Counted from the stretch's first letter, positions 25,320 through 34,541 are shown. The stretch is DNA of 64,000 nt from Mycolicibacterium porcinum (GCA_001942045.1 MSTD01000008.1:62001-126000), one strand, 5' to 3'. The notes: generated from the letters alone by a model not told the origin. Numbers and translations are program-made.

Positions 25320-26151
25320 GCATGCTGCCCGCGTCGACCGTGACCGGCAGGCCGGTGATGTAGCGGGCCTCGTCGGAGGCCAGGAACAGCACCGCGTTGC
25401 TGATGTCGACGGGCTCCACCCAGCCGACGGGGAGCACGTGCATCAACTGGGCGACCACCGCCATGTCGTCGGGACCCGGATTCTCGAGGTCGGGACGGAA
25501 CAGCCTCATCGTCCCCTCGTTCATGAACATCGGGGTGTTCACGTTGGTCGGGCACACCGAGTTCACCCGGATCGAATGCTGGCCCAACTCCACCGCGAAG
25601 CTGCGCATCAGGCCGATTACGCCGTGCTTGGCCGCGATGTAGTGACCGGTGTTCGGGTAGGCCTTGAGCCCGCCGACCGAGCTGGTCAGTACGATCGAGC
25701 CACCCCGTCCACCGGAAATCAGGTGTGGTACTGCGGCTTTCACGGTTTTCCAGACGCCAGACAGGTTGACGCCGATCATGTCGTCCCAGTCGGATTCCTT
25801 GGTCTCGTGCAGCACGTCGCCACCGTTGCCGATACCGGCGTTGGCGACCACGATGTCGAGCCGGCCGAACTGCTCGACACCGCCGTCGACGGCCTCCTTG
25901 AGCGCATCGAAATCACGCACGTCCAGCTCCGCGGTGACGATGCGGCGATCCAGCCCCTTGACCAGATCCGCGGTCTCGGCCAGATCATCGGGGGTCGAGG
26001 CCGGGATCGCGCTGGTGTCGGTAACCGGGCGGCAGACGTCGACGGCGATGATGTCGGCACCTTCTTGCGCCAATCGCAACGCGTGGCTGCGCCCCTGCCC
26101 GCGTGCCGCCCCGGTTACCAGAGCAACCTTGCCCTCGACTCTGCCTGCCAT
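25312..26151 (-). CDS. Mycofactocin-type SDR, third
   Basis: SDR of 279 residues with TGAARGQGRSHA, the mycofactocin-subfamily insert VDVCRPVTDTSAIPASTPDD, NAGIGNGGD, and YIAAKHG. It belongs to the same subfamily as the pair at 12.8-14.4 kb but is not adjacent to them. Its promoter carries the palindrome shared with the P450 operon, so it probably oxidises the hydroxylated P450 product or an alcohol handled by that module. The cofactor would stay bound and be reoxidised through mycofactocin (family knowledge). Confidence 0.85.
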   Translation of the reverse strand: MAGRVEGKVALVTGAARGQGRSHALRLAQEGADIIAVDVCRPVTDTSAIPASTPDDLAETADLVKGLDRRIVTAELDVRDFDALKEAVDGGVEQFGRLDIVVANAGIGNGGDVLHETKESDWDDMIGVNLSGVWKTVKAAVPHLISGGRGGSIVLTSSVGGLKAYPNTGHYIAAKHGVIGLMRSFAVELGQHSIRVNSVCPTNVNTPMFMNEGTMRLFRPDLENPGPDDMAVVAQLMHVLPVGWVEPVDISNAVLFLASDEARYITGLPVTVDAGSMLK

Positions 26152-26169
26152 TGGCTATCCTTTCGATGA

Positions 26170-26187
26170 TTTGATCAGTCGATCAAA
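26170..26187. promoter_or_regulatory. TetR-type operator at the SDR promoter
   Basis: Identical 18-base palindrome to that at 24607-24624, here 18 bases upstream of the SDR ATG. The identity continues for 6 more bases (CCGTTA) on the same side. Confidence 0.7.
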
Positions 26188-26223
26188 CCGTTACATTTGG
26201 CTGGCTATTTGTCAATGGATGTT

Positions 26224-26239
26224 CTGATCAATCGGTCAG
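26224..26239. promoter_or_regulatory. Degenerate third copy of the TetR operator
   Basis: CTGATCAATCGGTCAG aligns with the two perfect palindromes at 13 of 18 positions over 26223-26240. It lies 37 bases upstream of the perfect copy relative to the SDR. It could be a weaker auxiliary site or chance. Confidence 0.3.
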
Positions 26240-26265
26240 CGGGATGGCACGTGACCGATACGAAA

Positions 26266-26295
26266 CTGGGCCCCACCCTCACGGATGGGGCCCAG
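26266..26295 (-). terminator. Terminator of the porin-like gene
   Basis: CTGGGCCCCA, a 10-base loop, then TGGGGCCCAG: a perfect 10-base stem, followed on the minus strand by TTTCGTAT. It starts 15 bases after the stop of the exported protein gene. Confidence 0.7.
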
Positions 26296-26310
26296 CTACG
26301 CAGCTTTCAA

Positions 26311-27792
26311 TTACTCGGACGAGCCCGAGCTGCCCTTGGAGTCGCCGGCACCCTTGGAATCGGCCTTGGTCTCCTTGGTCTTGGTTTCCTTGACCTTGGC
26401 TGCCTTGGTTTCCTTGGCCTCCTTGGCCTTGGCCTGCCGGGCTTCCTTGGCCTCGTTGATCTTGGCCTTGATCCGGTCGGCCACCTTCGTCTTGCCCGTG
26501 GTCTTGGCATCGGTGGTCACCGACTTGTCAGCGGCGGGCGTCGCAGCGGGTTCGGCGGCAACCTCATCCGTCGTGGTCGCAGCGGCAGTCGCGGCCGGCG
26601 CCTCCACCTTCACGGACTCGACAGCCGGGGTTTCAGCCTTCACCGACTCGACCGCATTCTTCGCGGACTCGACAGCCGGGCTCTCAGGCTTCGCGGCCTC
26701 GACGGCGGCCTCATCCTTCGGAGCCTCGACGACCGCGTCGGTCAACGCCGCCTCGGGCGTAACCGCGGACACCAGCTGAGCGGTGACGCTCGTCGGCACC
26801 GCCGACGGGGCCGGCTCCTCCGGGGTGTTGTCAATGGCCTCGGCGAACTTCTTGGGGAGGTTGACCAGAAGGTTCTGCAGCAACCCCGGGACGGTCCTGG
26901 CGCCGCCCTGCTCGTCCGGCTCGGCGAACGTAAGCAACGCCGGCCACTCGGTGTAGTTCACGGAGCCCGAGTCGGGATCGGCATCGGAGTAGTCGAATCC
27001 GTTGAGCGCGGCGTTGACCAGAATTCCCGGCGTGTTGACCACGGCGTTGAAGGCCCCCTGGGCATCGCCCGCGGCCACGCTGGTGCTGATCGCCTCGGCA
27101 ACGCGGGCGAGCTCGAACGCCGGGCCACTGACCGTGGCGAAGGCACCCTGGAACAGGGCGCTCACGACGACGCTCGACGTGAAGGTCGCGGCGATCAGAT
27201 TGGTGAAGTTCTGCGCCATCTGCTCCGGAATGCCGGTCAGATACTCCGTCCCGTTGCGCGGAATGCCCGACAGAATGAAGCCAGGAGCGATCAACGAGCC
27301 GAAGGCCCCCTGGAACGCGTACAGCATCGAGTGGTTGAACCACCGGTACGCCTCGCCGATATCGCCGGCCTCGAGTGCGGCTTGCGCCTGCGCCAGCTTT
27401 TCCTTCCCGTTGGCGCCGTTGTACCAGTTCTGCAGGTTGGTGGGAATGGCTGTGAATGCCTCGCCGAACTTCGCTGCGTAACCCTGCTGGTTCTCGAACA
27501 CCTGGCTCAGGAACGGCGCGGGATTGTCAGCGATCGCGGCACCGAGCAGCTCGAGGTTGCCGACCGTGTTGCCGAGCAGCGACCCGTAGACATCGACCGG
27601 GGAGGCGGTGGCATCCATCGAGGCCGTCAGGTCGTAGGCAAAGCTCTGCGCCTGCTGAATGACCGCCGTGTTCTGGGCGACCGGTGTTACCGCGATGGCA
27701 CCGGCAGTCACCATTGCGGCGCCGGCGATAAGGAACTTGTCCTTGCGACTCGCCGCCACGGTATGGCCGGACGACAGGGCAGGTTGGGGCAC
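26311..27792 (-). CDS. Exported Ala/Lys-rich protein, possibly GjpA-type porin
   Basis: Protein of 493 residues. An N-terminal hydrophobic segment (FLIAGAAMVTAGAIAVTPVA, about residues 20-39) is a signal peptide or anchor. The central 280 residues are neutral and helix-poor looking, with no motif I can name with certainty. From about residue 335 the chain is low-complexity: PAVES-type repeats (ESPAVESAK, ETPAVESVK), then a Lys/Ala/Glu-rich tail (KAKEAKETKAAKVKETKTK). The start and layout recall mycobacterial proteins annotated as outer-membrane porin GjpA; I hold that name loosely. It starts with GTG and has AGGAG 5 bases before it. Two IdeR-like boxes lie 45-88 bases upstream, suggesting iron control. 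Confidence 0.6.
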   Translation of the reverse strand: MPQPALSSGHTVAASRKDKFLIAGAAMVTAGAIAVTPVAQNTAVIQQAQSFAYDLTASMDATASPVDVYGSLLGNTVGNLELLGAAIADNPAPFLSQVFENQQGYAAKFGEAFTAIPTNLQNWYNGANGKEKLAQAQAALEAGDIGEAYRWFNHSMLYAFQGAFGSLIAPGFILSGIPRNGTEYLTGIPEQMAQNFTNLIAATFTSSVVVSALFQGAFATVSGPAFELARVAEAISTSVAAGDAQGAFNAVVNTPGILVNAALNGFDYSDADPDSGSVNYTEWPALLTFAEPDEQGGARTVPGLLQNLLVNLPKKFAEAIDNTPEEPAPSAVPTSVTAQLVSAVTPEAALTDAVVEAPKDEAAVEAAKPESPAVESAKNAVESVKAETPAVESVKVEAPAATAAATTTDEVAAEPAATPAADKSVTTDAKTTGKTKVADRIKAKINEAKEARQAKAKEAKETKAAKVKETKTKETKADSKGAGDSKGSSGSSE

Positions 27793-27836
27793 GAAAACTC
27801 CTGAAAGCTGATAGTTGACTGAGGAACGACCAAAAA

Positions 27837-27880
27837 TTAGCTTAGGTTTCCCTAAATATCAATAGGTATGCCTACCCTGA
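27837..27880. promoter_or_regulatory. Two tandem IdeR-like iron boxes
   Basis: TTAGCTTAGGTTTCCCTAA (27837-27855) matches the 19-base IdeR consensus at 15 positions, and ATAGGTATGCCTACCCTGA (27862-27880) at 13. Their centres are 25 bases apart. They lie between the porin-like gene start (27792) and the end of hsaB, so only the porin-like gene is placed to be controlled. IdeR normally represses iron-uptake genes when iron is abundant. Confidence 0.6.
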
Positions 27881-27914
27881 ATTCCGCCAGCGTAAATATG
27901 TGCTGAAACACGAA

Positions 27915-27944
27915 CTGGGCCCCCTCCCGAAGGAGAGGGCCCAG
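27915..27944 (-). terminator. Terminator of the hsaADCB operon
   Basis: CTGGGCCC and GGGCCCAG form an 8-base outer stem with further pairing inside (CCTCC/GGAGA, one mismatch). On the minus strand it is followed by TTCGTGTTT. It begins 20 bases after the hsaB stop and separates the ring-degradation operon from the iron boxes. Confidence 0.7.
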
Positions 27945-27964
27945 TCGGTGTCAACGACGAAAAG

Positions 27965-28534
27965 TCAGAGCCAGGTGTCGGACGTGGTGGTCGTGAGGAA
28001 CGCTTCCAGATCGTCACGCCACTGCGCCGGAGTGTTCTTGTCCGGCTCGATACCGGTGTACTCGCCGCGGTAGAACAGCAGCGGCCGAGGCTTACGCTTG
28101 GGAACCTCGGACAACGAGTGCACCGCACCGAACACCACGAAATGGTCGCCACCGTCGTGTACGGAGTGCACGTTGCAGTCGATGTGGGCGAGGCTGCCGT
28201 CGATCACCGGAGAACCGAGTTCCGATGGCGTCCAGTCGATTCCGGCGAACTTGTCCGGAGCCTTGGAGCCGAACTGCGCGGACACATGCTGCTGCTTCTC
28301 GTGCAGCATGTTCACGCAGAACTTCCCACTGGCCTCGATGGCCTGCCATGCCCTCGACTGCTTGGTGGGGCAGAACAACACCAGCGGCGGGTCGAGCGAC
28401 AACGCGGCGAACGACTGGCAGGCAAAGCCGATCGGCACGTCGTCGTGCAGGGTCGTGATGACCGTGACGCCAGTGCAGAACTGGCCGAGCACATTTCGGA
28501 AGGTGCGCGGATCGATCGGCTGAGCCTGTGTCAT
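27965..28534 (-). CDS. hsaB: HsaB, flavin reductase of the 3-HSA hydroxylase
   Basis: NADH:flavin oxidoreductase of 189 residues. It supplies reduced flavin to HsaA for hydroxylation of 3-HSA in cholesterol ring degradation. It has the flavin-reductase fold with FRNVLGQFCTGVTVITT near the N-terminus, CQSFAALSLDPPLVLFCPTK and the C-terminal PLLFYRGEYTGIE motif. ATG 28534 (MTQAQPIDPRTF) is chosen over the long open frame, which runs antisense-free into hsaC. Last gene of hsaA-hsaD-hsaC-hsaB, 13 bases after hsaC, in the same order as M. tuberculosis. Confidence 0.92.
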   Translation of the reverse strand: MTQAQPIDPRTFRNVLGQFCTGVTVITTLHDDVPIGFACQSFAALSLDPPLVLFCPTKQSRAWQAIEASGKFCVNMLHEKQQHVSAQFGSKAPDKFAGIDWTPSELGSPVIDGSLAHIDCNVHSVHDGGDHFVVFGAVHSLSEVPKRKPRPLLFYRGEYTGIEPDKNTPAQWRDDLEAFLTTTTSDTWL

Positions 28535-28547
28535 AGGAAACCCTGCG

Positions 28548-30329
<1,782 letters not shown>

Positions 30330-31520
30330 TCAGACCATCGTGTCGGCCGGGGGCAGGCCGAACTCGTTGTTGCCGAAGATCAGGTAGGCACGCTCGGGAT
30401 CGTTGGCGGCATGCACGCGCCCGGCGTGCGCATCACGCCAGAACCGCTGCACCGGAGCGTCGTTGGACAGCGCGGTGGCACCCGAAGCCTCGAAGAGACG
30501 GTCGATCGAGGCGATCGCGCGGCCGGTGGCACGCACCTGATCGCGACGGGCCCGGGCCCGCAGCTCGAACGGAATTTCCTCACCGGCGACCAGCAGCGCG
30601 TACTCGTCGGCGACGTTGCCGGACAGCTGACGCCAGGCGGCGTCGATGTCGCTGGCCGCCTCGGCGATGCGGATCTTGGCGAACGGATCGTCCTTGGCCT
30701 TCTCGCCGGCGAACGCGGCGCGGACCCGCTTGCCCTGGTGCTCGACGTGTGCGTCGTAGGCACCGTAGGCCATACCGACGATCGGCGCCGAGATGGTGGT
30801 GGGATGGATCGTGCCCCAAGGCATCTTGTACACCGGAGCGGTGTTCGTCTGGTAACCGCCGGCGGTGCCGTCGTTCATCGCCTTGTAGGACAGGAAGCGG
30901 TGCTTGGGCACGAACACGTCCTTGACCACGACGGTGTTGCTGCCGGTGCCGCGCAGGCCGACGACGTTCCAGACGTCGTCGATCTGGTAGTCGGTGCGCG
31001 GGATCAGGAAGCTGCCGAAGTCGACCGGGCGGCCGTCCTTGATGACCGGGCCGCCGAGGAAGGCCCAGGTGGCGTGGTCGCAACCGGAGGACCAGTTCCA
31101 GGCGCCGTTGACGATGTAGCCGTCGCCGGCCTCGGTCACGGTGCCGGCACCCATCGGGGCGTACGAGGAGGAGATCCGAACCGAGGTGTCCTCACCCCAG
31201 ACGTCTTCCTGGGCCTGCTGGTCGAACAGCGCCAGGTGCCAGTTGTGCACCCCGATGATGCCGGCCACCCAGCCGGTGGAACCGCAGGCGCTGGCCAGCC
31301 GCCGGACCGCCTCGTAGAAGATCGTCGGGTCGCACTGCAGGCCGCCCCACTGCTCGGGCTGCAGCAGCTTGAAGAAACCGATGTCTTCCAGCGCCTTGAC
31401 GTTCGCGTCGGGCAGCTTGCGCAGATCCTCGGTCTCCTGAGCGCGCTCACGCAGCGTCGGCAACAGTTCATCGATGCCGGCCAGAACTGCCTGCACGTCA
31501 CGCTGTTCAATGGATGTCAC
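30330..31520 (-). CDS. hsaA: HsaA, oxygenase of the 3-HSA hydroxylase
   Basis: Flavin-dependent monooxygenase of 396 residues with an acyl-CoA-dehydrogenase-like fold. It hydroxylates the phenolic steroid 3-HSA using FMNH2 or FADH2 from HsaB. The GTG at 31520 is chosen because GGGAGG lies about 8 bases upstream and the length then matches HsaA of M. tuberculosis (about 394); the open frame continues artificially into the intergenic region. First gene of hsaADCB. A KstR-like site lies 60 bases upstream and a better one faces kshB. Confidence 0.94.
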   Translation of the reverse strand: MTSIEQRDVQAVLAGIDELLPTLRERAQETEDLRKLPDANVKALEDIGFFKLLQPEQWGGLQCDPTIFYEAVRRLASACGSTGWVAGIIGVHNWHLALFDQQAQEDVWGEDTSVRISSSYAPMGAGTVTEAGDGYIVNGAWNWSSGCDHATWAFLGGPVIKDGRPVDFGSFLIPRTDYQIDDVWNVVGLRGTGSNTVVVKDVFVPKHRFLSYKAMNDGTAGGYQTNTAPVYKMPWGTIHPTTISAPIVGMAYGAYDAHVEHQGKRVRAAFAGEKAKDDPFAKIRIAEAASDIDAAWRQLSGNVADEYALLVAGEEIPFELRARARRDQVRATGRAIASIDRLFEASGATALSNDAPVQRFWRDAHAGRVHAANDPERAYLIFGNNEFGLPPADTMV

Positions 31521-31579
31521 GGAAATGCCTCCCAAGAATCGGACTGCGATGAGCGCGAGCTGACCGCCTAGACAGAGAT

Positions 31580-31593
31580 TAGAACACGTTACG
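31580..31593. promoter_or_regulatory. KstR operator, hsaA side
   Basis: TAGAACACGTTACG follows the KstR pattern T-nn-AAC-nn-GTT-nn-A except for its last base. It is 60 bases upstream of the hsaA start. Confidence 0.65.
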
Positions 31594-31648
31594 ATTTGTG
31601 TCGAGTAGCGGGTTGCAATGAGCGGCTGGACCTGGGCAAGTATGTTTT

Positions 31649-31662
31649 TGTAACCTGTTCTA
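31649..31662. promoter_or_regulatory. KstR operator, kshB side
   Basis: TGTAACCTGTTCTA matches the KstR pattern T-nn-AAC-nn-GTT-nn-A at every fixed position. It lies 27 bases upstream of the kshB start. Confidence 0.75.
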
Positions 31663-31688
31663 GTTATGAGTGAAGAGAGGGGCCAGCC

Positions 31689-32747
31689 GTGACCGATGAG
31701 CCACTGGGCAGCCATGTCCTCGAACTGCAGGTGAGCGCCGTCATCGAGGAGACCGCCGACGCGCGGTCTCTGGTGTTCAGCGTTCCCGAGGGTTCGAGCA
31801 TCCCTGCCGACCGGTTGCGCTACGCCCCAGGCCAGTTCCTGACCTTGCGGGTGCCGAGCGATCGCACCGGCTCGGTGGCCCGCTGCTACTCGCTGTCAAG
31901 CTCGCCGGTGACCGACGACCAGCTGACCGTCACGGTCAAGCGGACCGCCGACGGCTACGCGTCGAACTGGCTGTGCGACAACGCACACGCCGGGATGCGC
32001 ATGCACGTGCTGGCCCCGTCCGGGACGTTCGTGCCCAAGGATCTCGACACCGACTTCCTGCTGCTGGCCGCGGGCAGCGGCATCACGCCGATGATGGCGA
32101 TCTGCAAGTCCGCGCTCGCCGAGGGCAGCGGCAACGTCGTCCTCGTCTACGCCAACCGCGACGAAAACTCCGTCATCTTCGGCGCGGCGCTGCGCGAGCT
32201 GGCCGCCAAGTACCCGGATCGGTTCACCGTCGTGCACTGGCTCGAGACCGTGCAAGGGCTGCCCAGCCCCGCCGCGCTGGCCGGACTCGTCGCGCCCTAC
32301 GCGTCGCGCGAAGCCTTCATCTGTGGGCCCGGACCGTTCATGGCCGCCGCCGAGCAGGCGCTGCAGCAGGCCGGCGCCGCCGACGAGCGCATCCACATCG
32401 AGGTGTTCAAGTCCCTGGACTCCGACCCGTTCGCCGCCGTGGTCATCGAAGAAGACGACAGCGACCAGGGGCCGGCCACCGCGGTCGTCACCCTCGACGG
32501 CACCACCCACGAAGTCCGCTGGCCGCGTTCGGCCACACTGCTCGACGTGCTGCTGGACAAGGGCCTGGACGCACCGTTCTCCTGCCGCGAAGGCCATTGC
32601 GGCGCCTGCGCGGTGCTCAAGAAGTCCGGAGACGTCGAGATGAAGATCAACGACGTGCTCGAACCCTCCGACCTCGAGGAGGGCCTGATCCTGGGTTGCC
32701 AGGCCACGCCGGTGTCAGATTCGGTCGAAGTCACCTACGACGAGTAA
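31689..32747 (+). CDS. kshB: KshB, reductase of 3-ketosteroid 9-alpha-hydroxylase
   Basis: Ferredoxin-NADH reductase of 352 residues that feeds electrons to the Rieske oxygenase KshA, which opens steroid ring B. The order is FAD domain (RCYSLSSSP), NADH domain (LLLAAGSGITPMMAI, then FICGPGPFM) and a C-terminal plant-type [2Fe-2S] domain (CREGHCGACAVL plus a distal cysteine in GCQATP). AGAGGGG precedes the GTG start. It is divergent from hsaA and shares a KstR-controlled intergenic region. KshA is not in the window. Confidence 0.94.
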   Translation: MTDEPLGSHVLELQVSAVIEETADARSLVFSVPEGSSIPADRLRYAPGQFLTLRVPSDRTGSVARCYSLSSSPVTDDQLTVTVKRTADGYASNWLCDNAHAGMRMHVLAPSGTFVPKDLDTDFLLLAAGSGITPMMAICKSALAEGSGNVVLVYANRDENSVIFGAALRELAAKYPDRFTVVHWLETVQGLPSPAALAGLVAPYASREAFICGPGPFMAAAEQALQQAGAADERIHIEVFKSLDSDPFAAVVIEEDDSDQGPATAVVTLDGTTHEVRWPRSATLLDVLLDKGLDAPFSCREGHCGACAVLKKSGDVEMKINDVLEPSDLEEGLILGCQATPVSDSVEVTYDE

Positions 32748-32769
32748 CGAGCGGATACCTTTCTTGACG

Positions 32770-33345
32770 ATGACGATCAACAGGCTCTCCGCAGCGAGCG
32801 CGGCTGCGGTGCTGACCGCGGCGGCGCTGACGTTCCCCGCGTCGGCCTCCGCGGCCGCGAACTCGGCCGTCACCTCGATTCCCAGCCCGCAGGGCGACAT
32901 CGAGATGCACGTCAGCGCGGACTGCGCGGGCACCCAGTGCACGTTCAACACCCAGGCCAACCTGCTGACGCCGGACGGCCAGATCGGATTCCCGGGCGAC
33001 GCGTGGGCCCGCCAGACCATCACCCTGCGCAGCACCAACAAGGACACCTGGCAGGAGGCCTCCTACAGCGCCCCGGCCGGAATGCCCCGGGAGATCAAGG
33101 GCTCCAACCACGACAACGTGCTGTCGAAGCTGTACCGCTCGACGAACAAGGTCGAGATCTCGGCGACCTACTTCGGCGGCGGGCCCATCGAACGCTTCCG
33201 GATCGAAGGCGTGTCGACCCCGACCGAGTGGCGGACCGGTCAGCCGAACACCAAGGACCAGTTCATCATCTGCTCAGTCATCCAGGTGGTGTTCGGCGGC
33301 GTCAACCTGACGACGCCCACCGCCTGCACCCAGACCGGGTTCTGA
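32770..33345 (+). CDS. Secreted protein, counterpart of Rv3572
   Basis: Protein of 191 residues with a clear Sec signal peptide (LSAASAAAVLTAAALTFPASASAAA). The mature part contains three or four cysteines (DCAGTQC, IICS, TAC) that could form disulfides. I recognise no catalytic motif. M. tuberculosis also has a small protein of unknown function directly after kshB, so this is probably its counterpart. ATG 32770 is chosen; a TTG 6 bases earlier is possible. Its 3' end overlaps the convergent SRPBCC gene by 72 bases. Confidence 0.72.
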   Translation: MTINRLSAASAAAVLTAAALTFPASASAAANSAVTSIPSPQGDIEMHVSADCAGTQCTFNTQANLLTPDGQIGFPGDAWARQTITLRSTNKDTWQEASYSAPAGMPREIKGSNHDNVLSKLYRSTNKVEISATYFGGGPIERFRIEGVSTPTEWRTGQPNTKDQFIICSVIQVVFGGVNLTTPTACTQTGF

Positions 33346-33789
33346 CATGTGCCGGTCCACGAGCCGGCGCCACCGGCGGTGCCGGTAGGCGTAGATCCCG
33401 CGGGCCAGCAACACCACAGCGGAAGTGAGTCGGCCGGCATCGATCTCGACGGTGTCGCTGTACCGGCACGAGTGATCGGTGACCGGTTCCACGTGCAGTG
33501 TGTGATCCCACGATCGCAGCACTCCGCCGTACTCATGGGTGCGGATCGTGCGGGCACTGTCGTCGACATCGAGCACCTCGATGGTGTGCCGGTAGGCCGG
33601 GATCACGTGGAAGGCGAACAGCCAACCCGTGCCCCGGTCCCCGGCCTGGAACGGCTCGGTACGGCCGGACAGGGCCGGCACGCCGAACAGTCCGCGGCAG
33701 ACGTAGAGAAACGTCGGCACCTGCTGCATGGCCTGCCACACTCGTTCGGTATCGGCGGGCAGAATCGTCTCAACGTGGATGCGCTGCAT
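33274..33789 (-). CDS. SRPBCC-fold (polyketide-cyclase/START-like) protein
   Basis: Protein of 171 residues. The start MQRIHVETILPADTERVWQAM and the later GDRGTGWLFAFHVIPAYRHTIEVLDVDD are typical of the SRPBCC/Bet v 1 superfamily, which binds hydrophobic ligands in a large cavity. No specific function can be assigned; steroid or lipid binding is plausible next to steroid genes. The last 24 codons lie antisense to the 3' end of the secreted-protein gene, and this Arg/Gly-rich tail may be poorly constrained. Confidence 0.68.
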   Translation of the reverse strand: MQRIHVETILPADTERVWQAMQQVPTFLYVCRGLFGVPALSGRTEPFQAGDRGTGWLFAFHVIPAYRHTIEVLDVDDSARTIRTHEYGGVLRSWDHTLHVEPVTDHSCRYSDTVEIDAGRLTSAVVLLARGIYAYRHRRWRRLVDRHMSEPGLGAGGGRRQVDAAEHHLDD

Positions 33790-33849
33790 GTCACCAATTT
33801 TCGTGAGCCTCGCATCGGCTGACTACTCGCTTTTCGTGCGGAGGTGAGG

Positions 33850-34467
33850 ATGACCCCGACCGACCGGTTCCGGGCACGTAAGCAGCCCAGACAACAGCGC
33901 TCCGTCGAGACCCGGCAGGCCATTCTCGACGCCGCGGCTCGCGTTTTCGCCGAATACGGGTACGCCGCGGGGACCACCAACCGCATCGCCGCAGCAGCGG
34001 ATCTGTCGATCGGCTCGCTGTATCAGTACTTTCCGAACAAGGACGCGATCCTGTCGGCGCTCACCGACGCGCACGTCGACGCCGGTACGGCGCTGCTGCG
34101 CGAGCGCGCTTCCGCAGGTCTGCCCGAGACACTCGAAGACCTGCTCCGGCTGTTCGTCCGGGCGACCATCGACAACCACCGCGACGACACCCGCCTGCAC
34201 CGGGTGCTGTTCGAAGAAGCTCCCCGATCACCGGCCTTGCTGAACCGGTTGCACCACACCGAAGCGGAGGCGGTGAGTGCGGCAAAAGCCTTGCTGGACA
34301 GCCGCTCTGACGTTGCAGTGTCCGATACCGGGTTTGCGGCGCGCATGGTCGTCGCGACCGTCGAGTCGCTGACACACCGGTTGTTGGCGTGCGACAAACC
34401 CGCCGATGCCGAACAACTCGAGGACGGCATCGTCACGATGCTGGCGGGATACCTGCGGGGGCACTAA
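33850..34467 (+). CDS. TetR-family transcriptional regulator
   Basis: TetR regulator of 205 residues: HTH region AARVFAEYGYAAGTTNRIA with LSIGSLYQYFPNKDAIL (about residues 30-65), then a helical ligand domain. GGAGG at 33840-33844 supports ATG 33850; a GTG 6 bases earlier is the alternative. It is divergent from the SRPBCC gene across 60 bases, so it may control it. No clear operator palindrome was found there. A long hairpin follows the stop. Confidence 0.82.
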   Translation: MTPTDRFRARKQPRQQRSVETRQAILDAAARVFAEYGYAAGTTNRIAAAADLSIGSLYQYFPNKDAILSALTDAHVDAGTALLRERASAGLPETLEDLLRLFVRATIDNHRDDTRLHRVLFEEAPRSPALLNRLHHTEAEAVSAAKALLDSRSDVAVSDTGFAARMVVATVESLTHRLLACDKPADAEQLEDGIVTMLAGYLRGH

Positions 34468-34470
34468 TCG

Positions 34471-34532
34471 CGCGAGCAGACGCGTATGTCCCCGAAACCA
34501 CGGCGTGTCGGGAACATTTGCGTCTGTTCGCG
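34471..34532. terminator. Convergent-gene hairpin, family B
   Basis: A 62-base imperfect hairpin fills the gap between convergent TetR and fadE34. The outer arms CGCGAGCAGACGC (34471-34483) and GCGTCTGTTCGCG (34520-34532) pair at 12 of 13 positions, and the inner arms ATGTCCCCGA and TCGGGAACAT at 9 of 10. The AGCAGACGC core differs from the family A elements, so it appears to be a different repeat used in the same kind of place. Confidence 0.6.
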
Positions 34533-34541
34533 GGAGAAAAC

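Noticed and set aside
5610..26187. Prophage or integrative element
   Set aside because: No integrase, transposase, att-like direct repeats, tRNA or phage genes. The vapBC pair alone is not evidence.
26311..27792. PE/PPE or PE_PGRS protein
   Set aside because: No PE or PPE N-terminal motif, no WxG partner and no Gly-Gly-Ala repeats. It has a normal signal-type hydrophobic segment.
26197..27804. A 535-codon plus-strand frame opposite the porin-like gene
   Set aside because: Its Gly/Leu/Arg repeats are the complement of the PAVES and Lys/Ala codons. The minus-strand gene has a signal peptide, ribosome-binding site and terminator.
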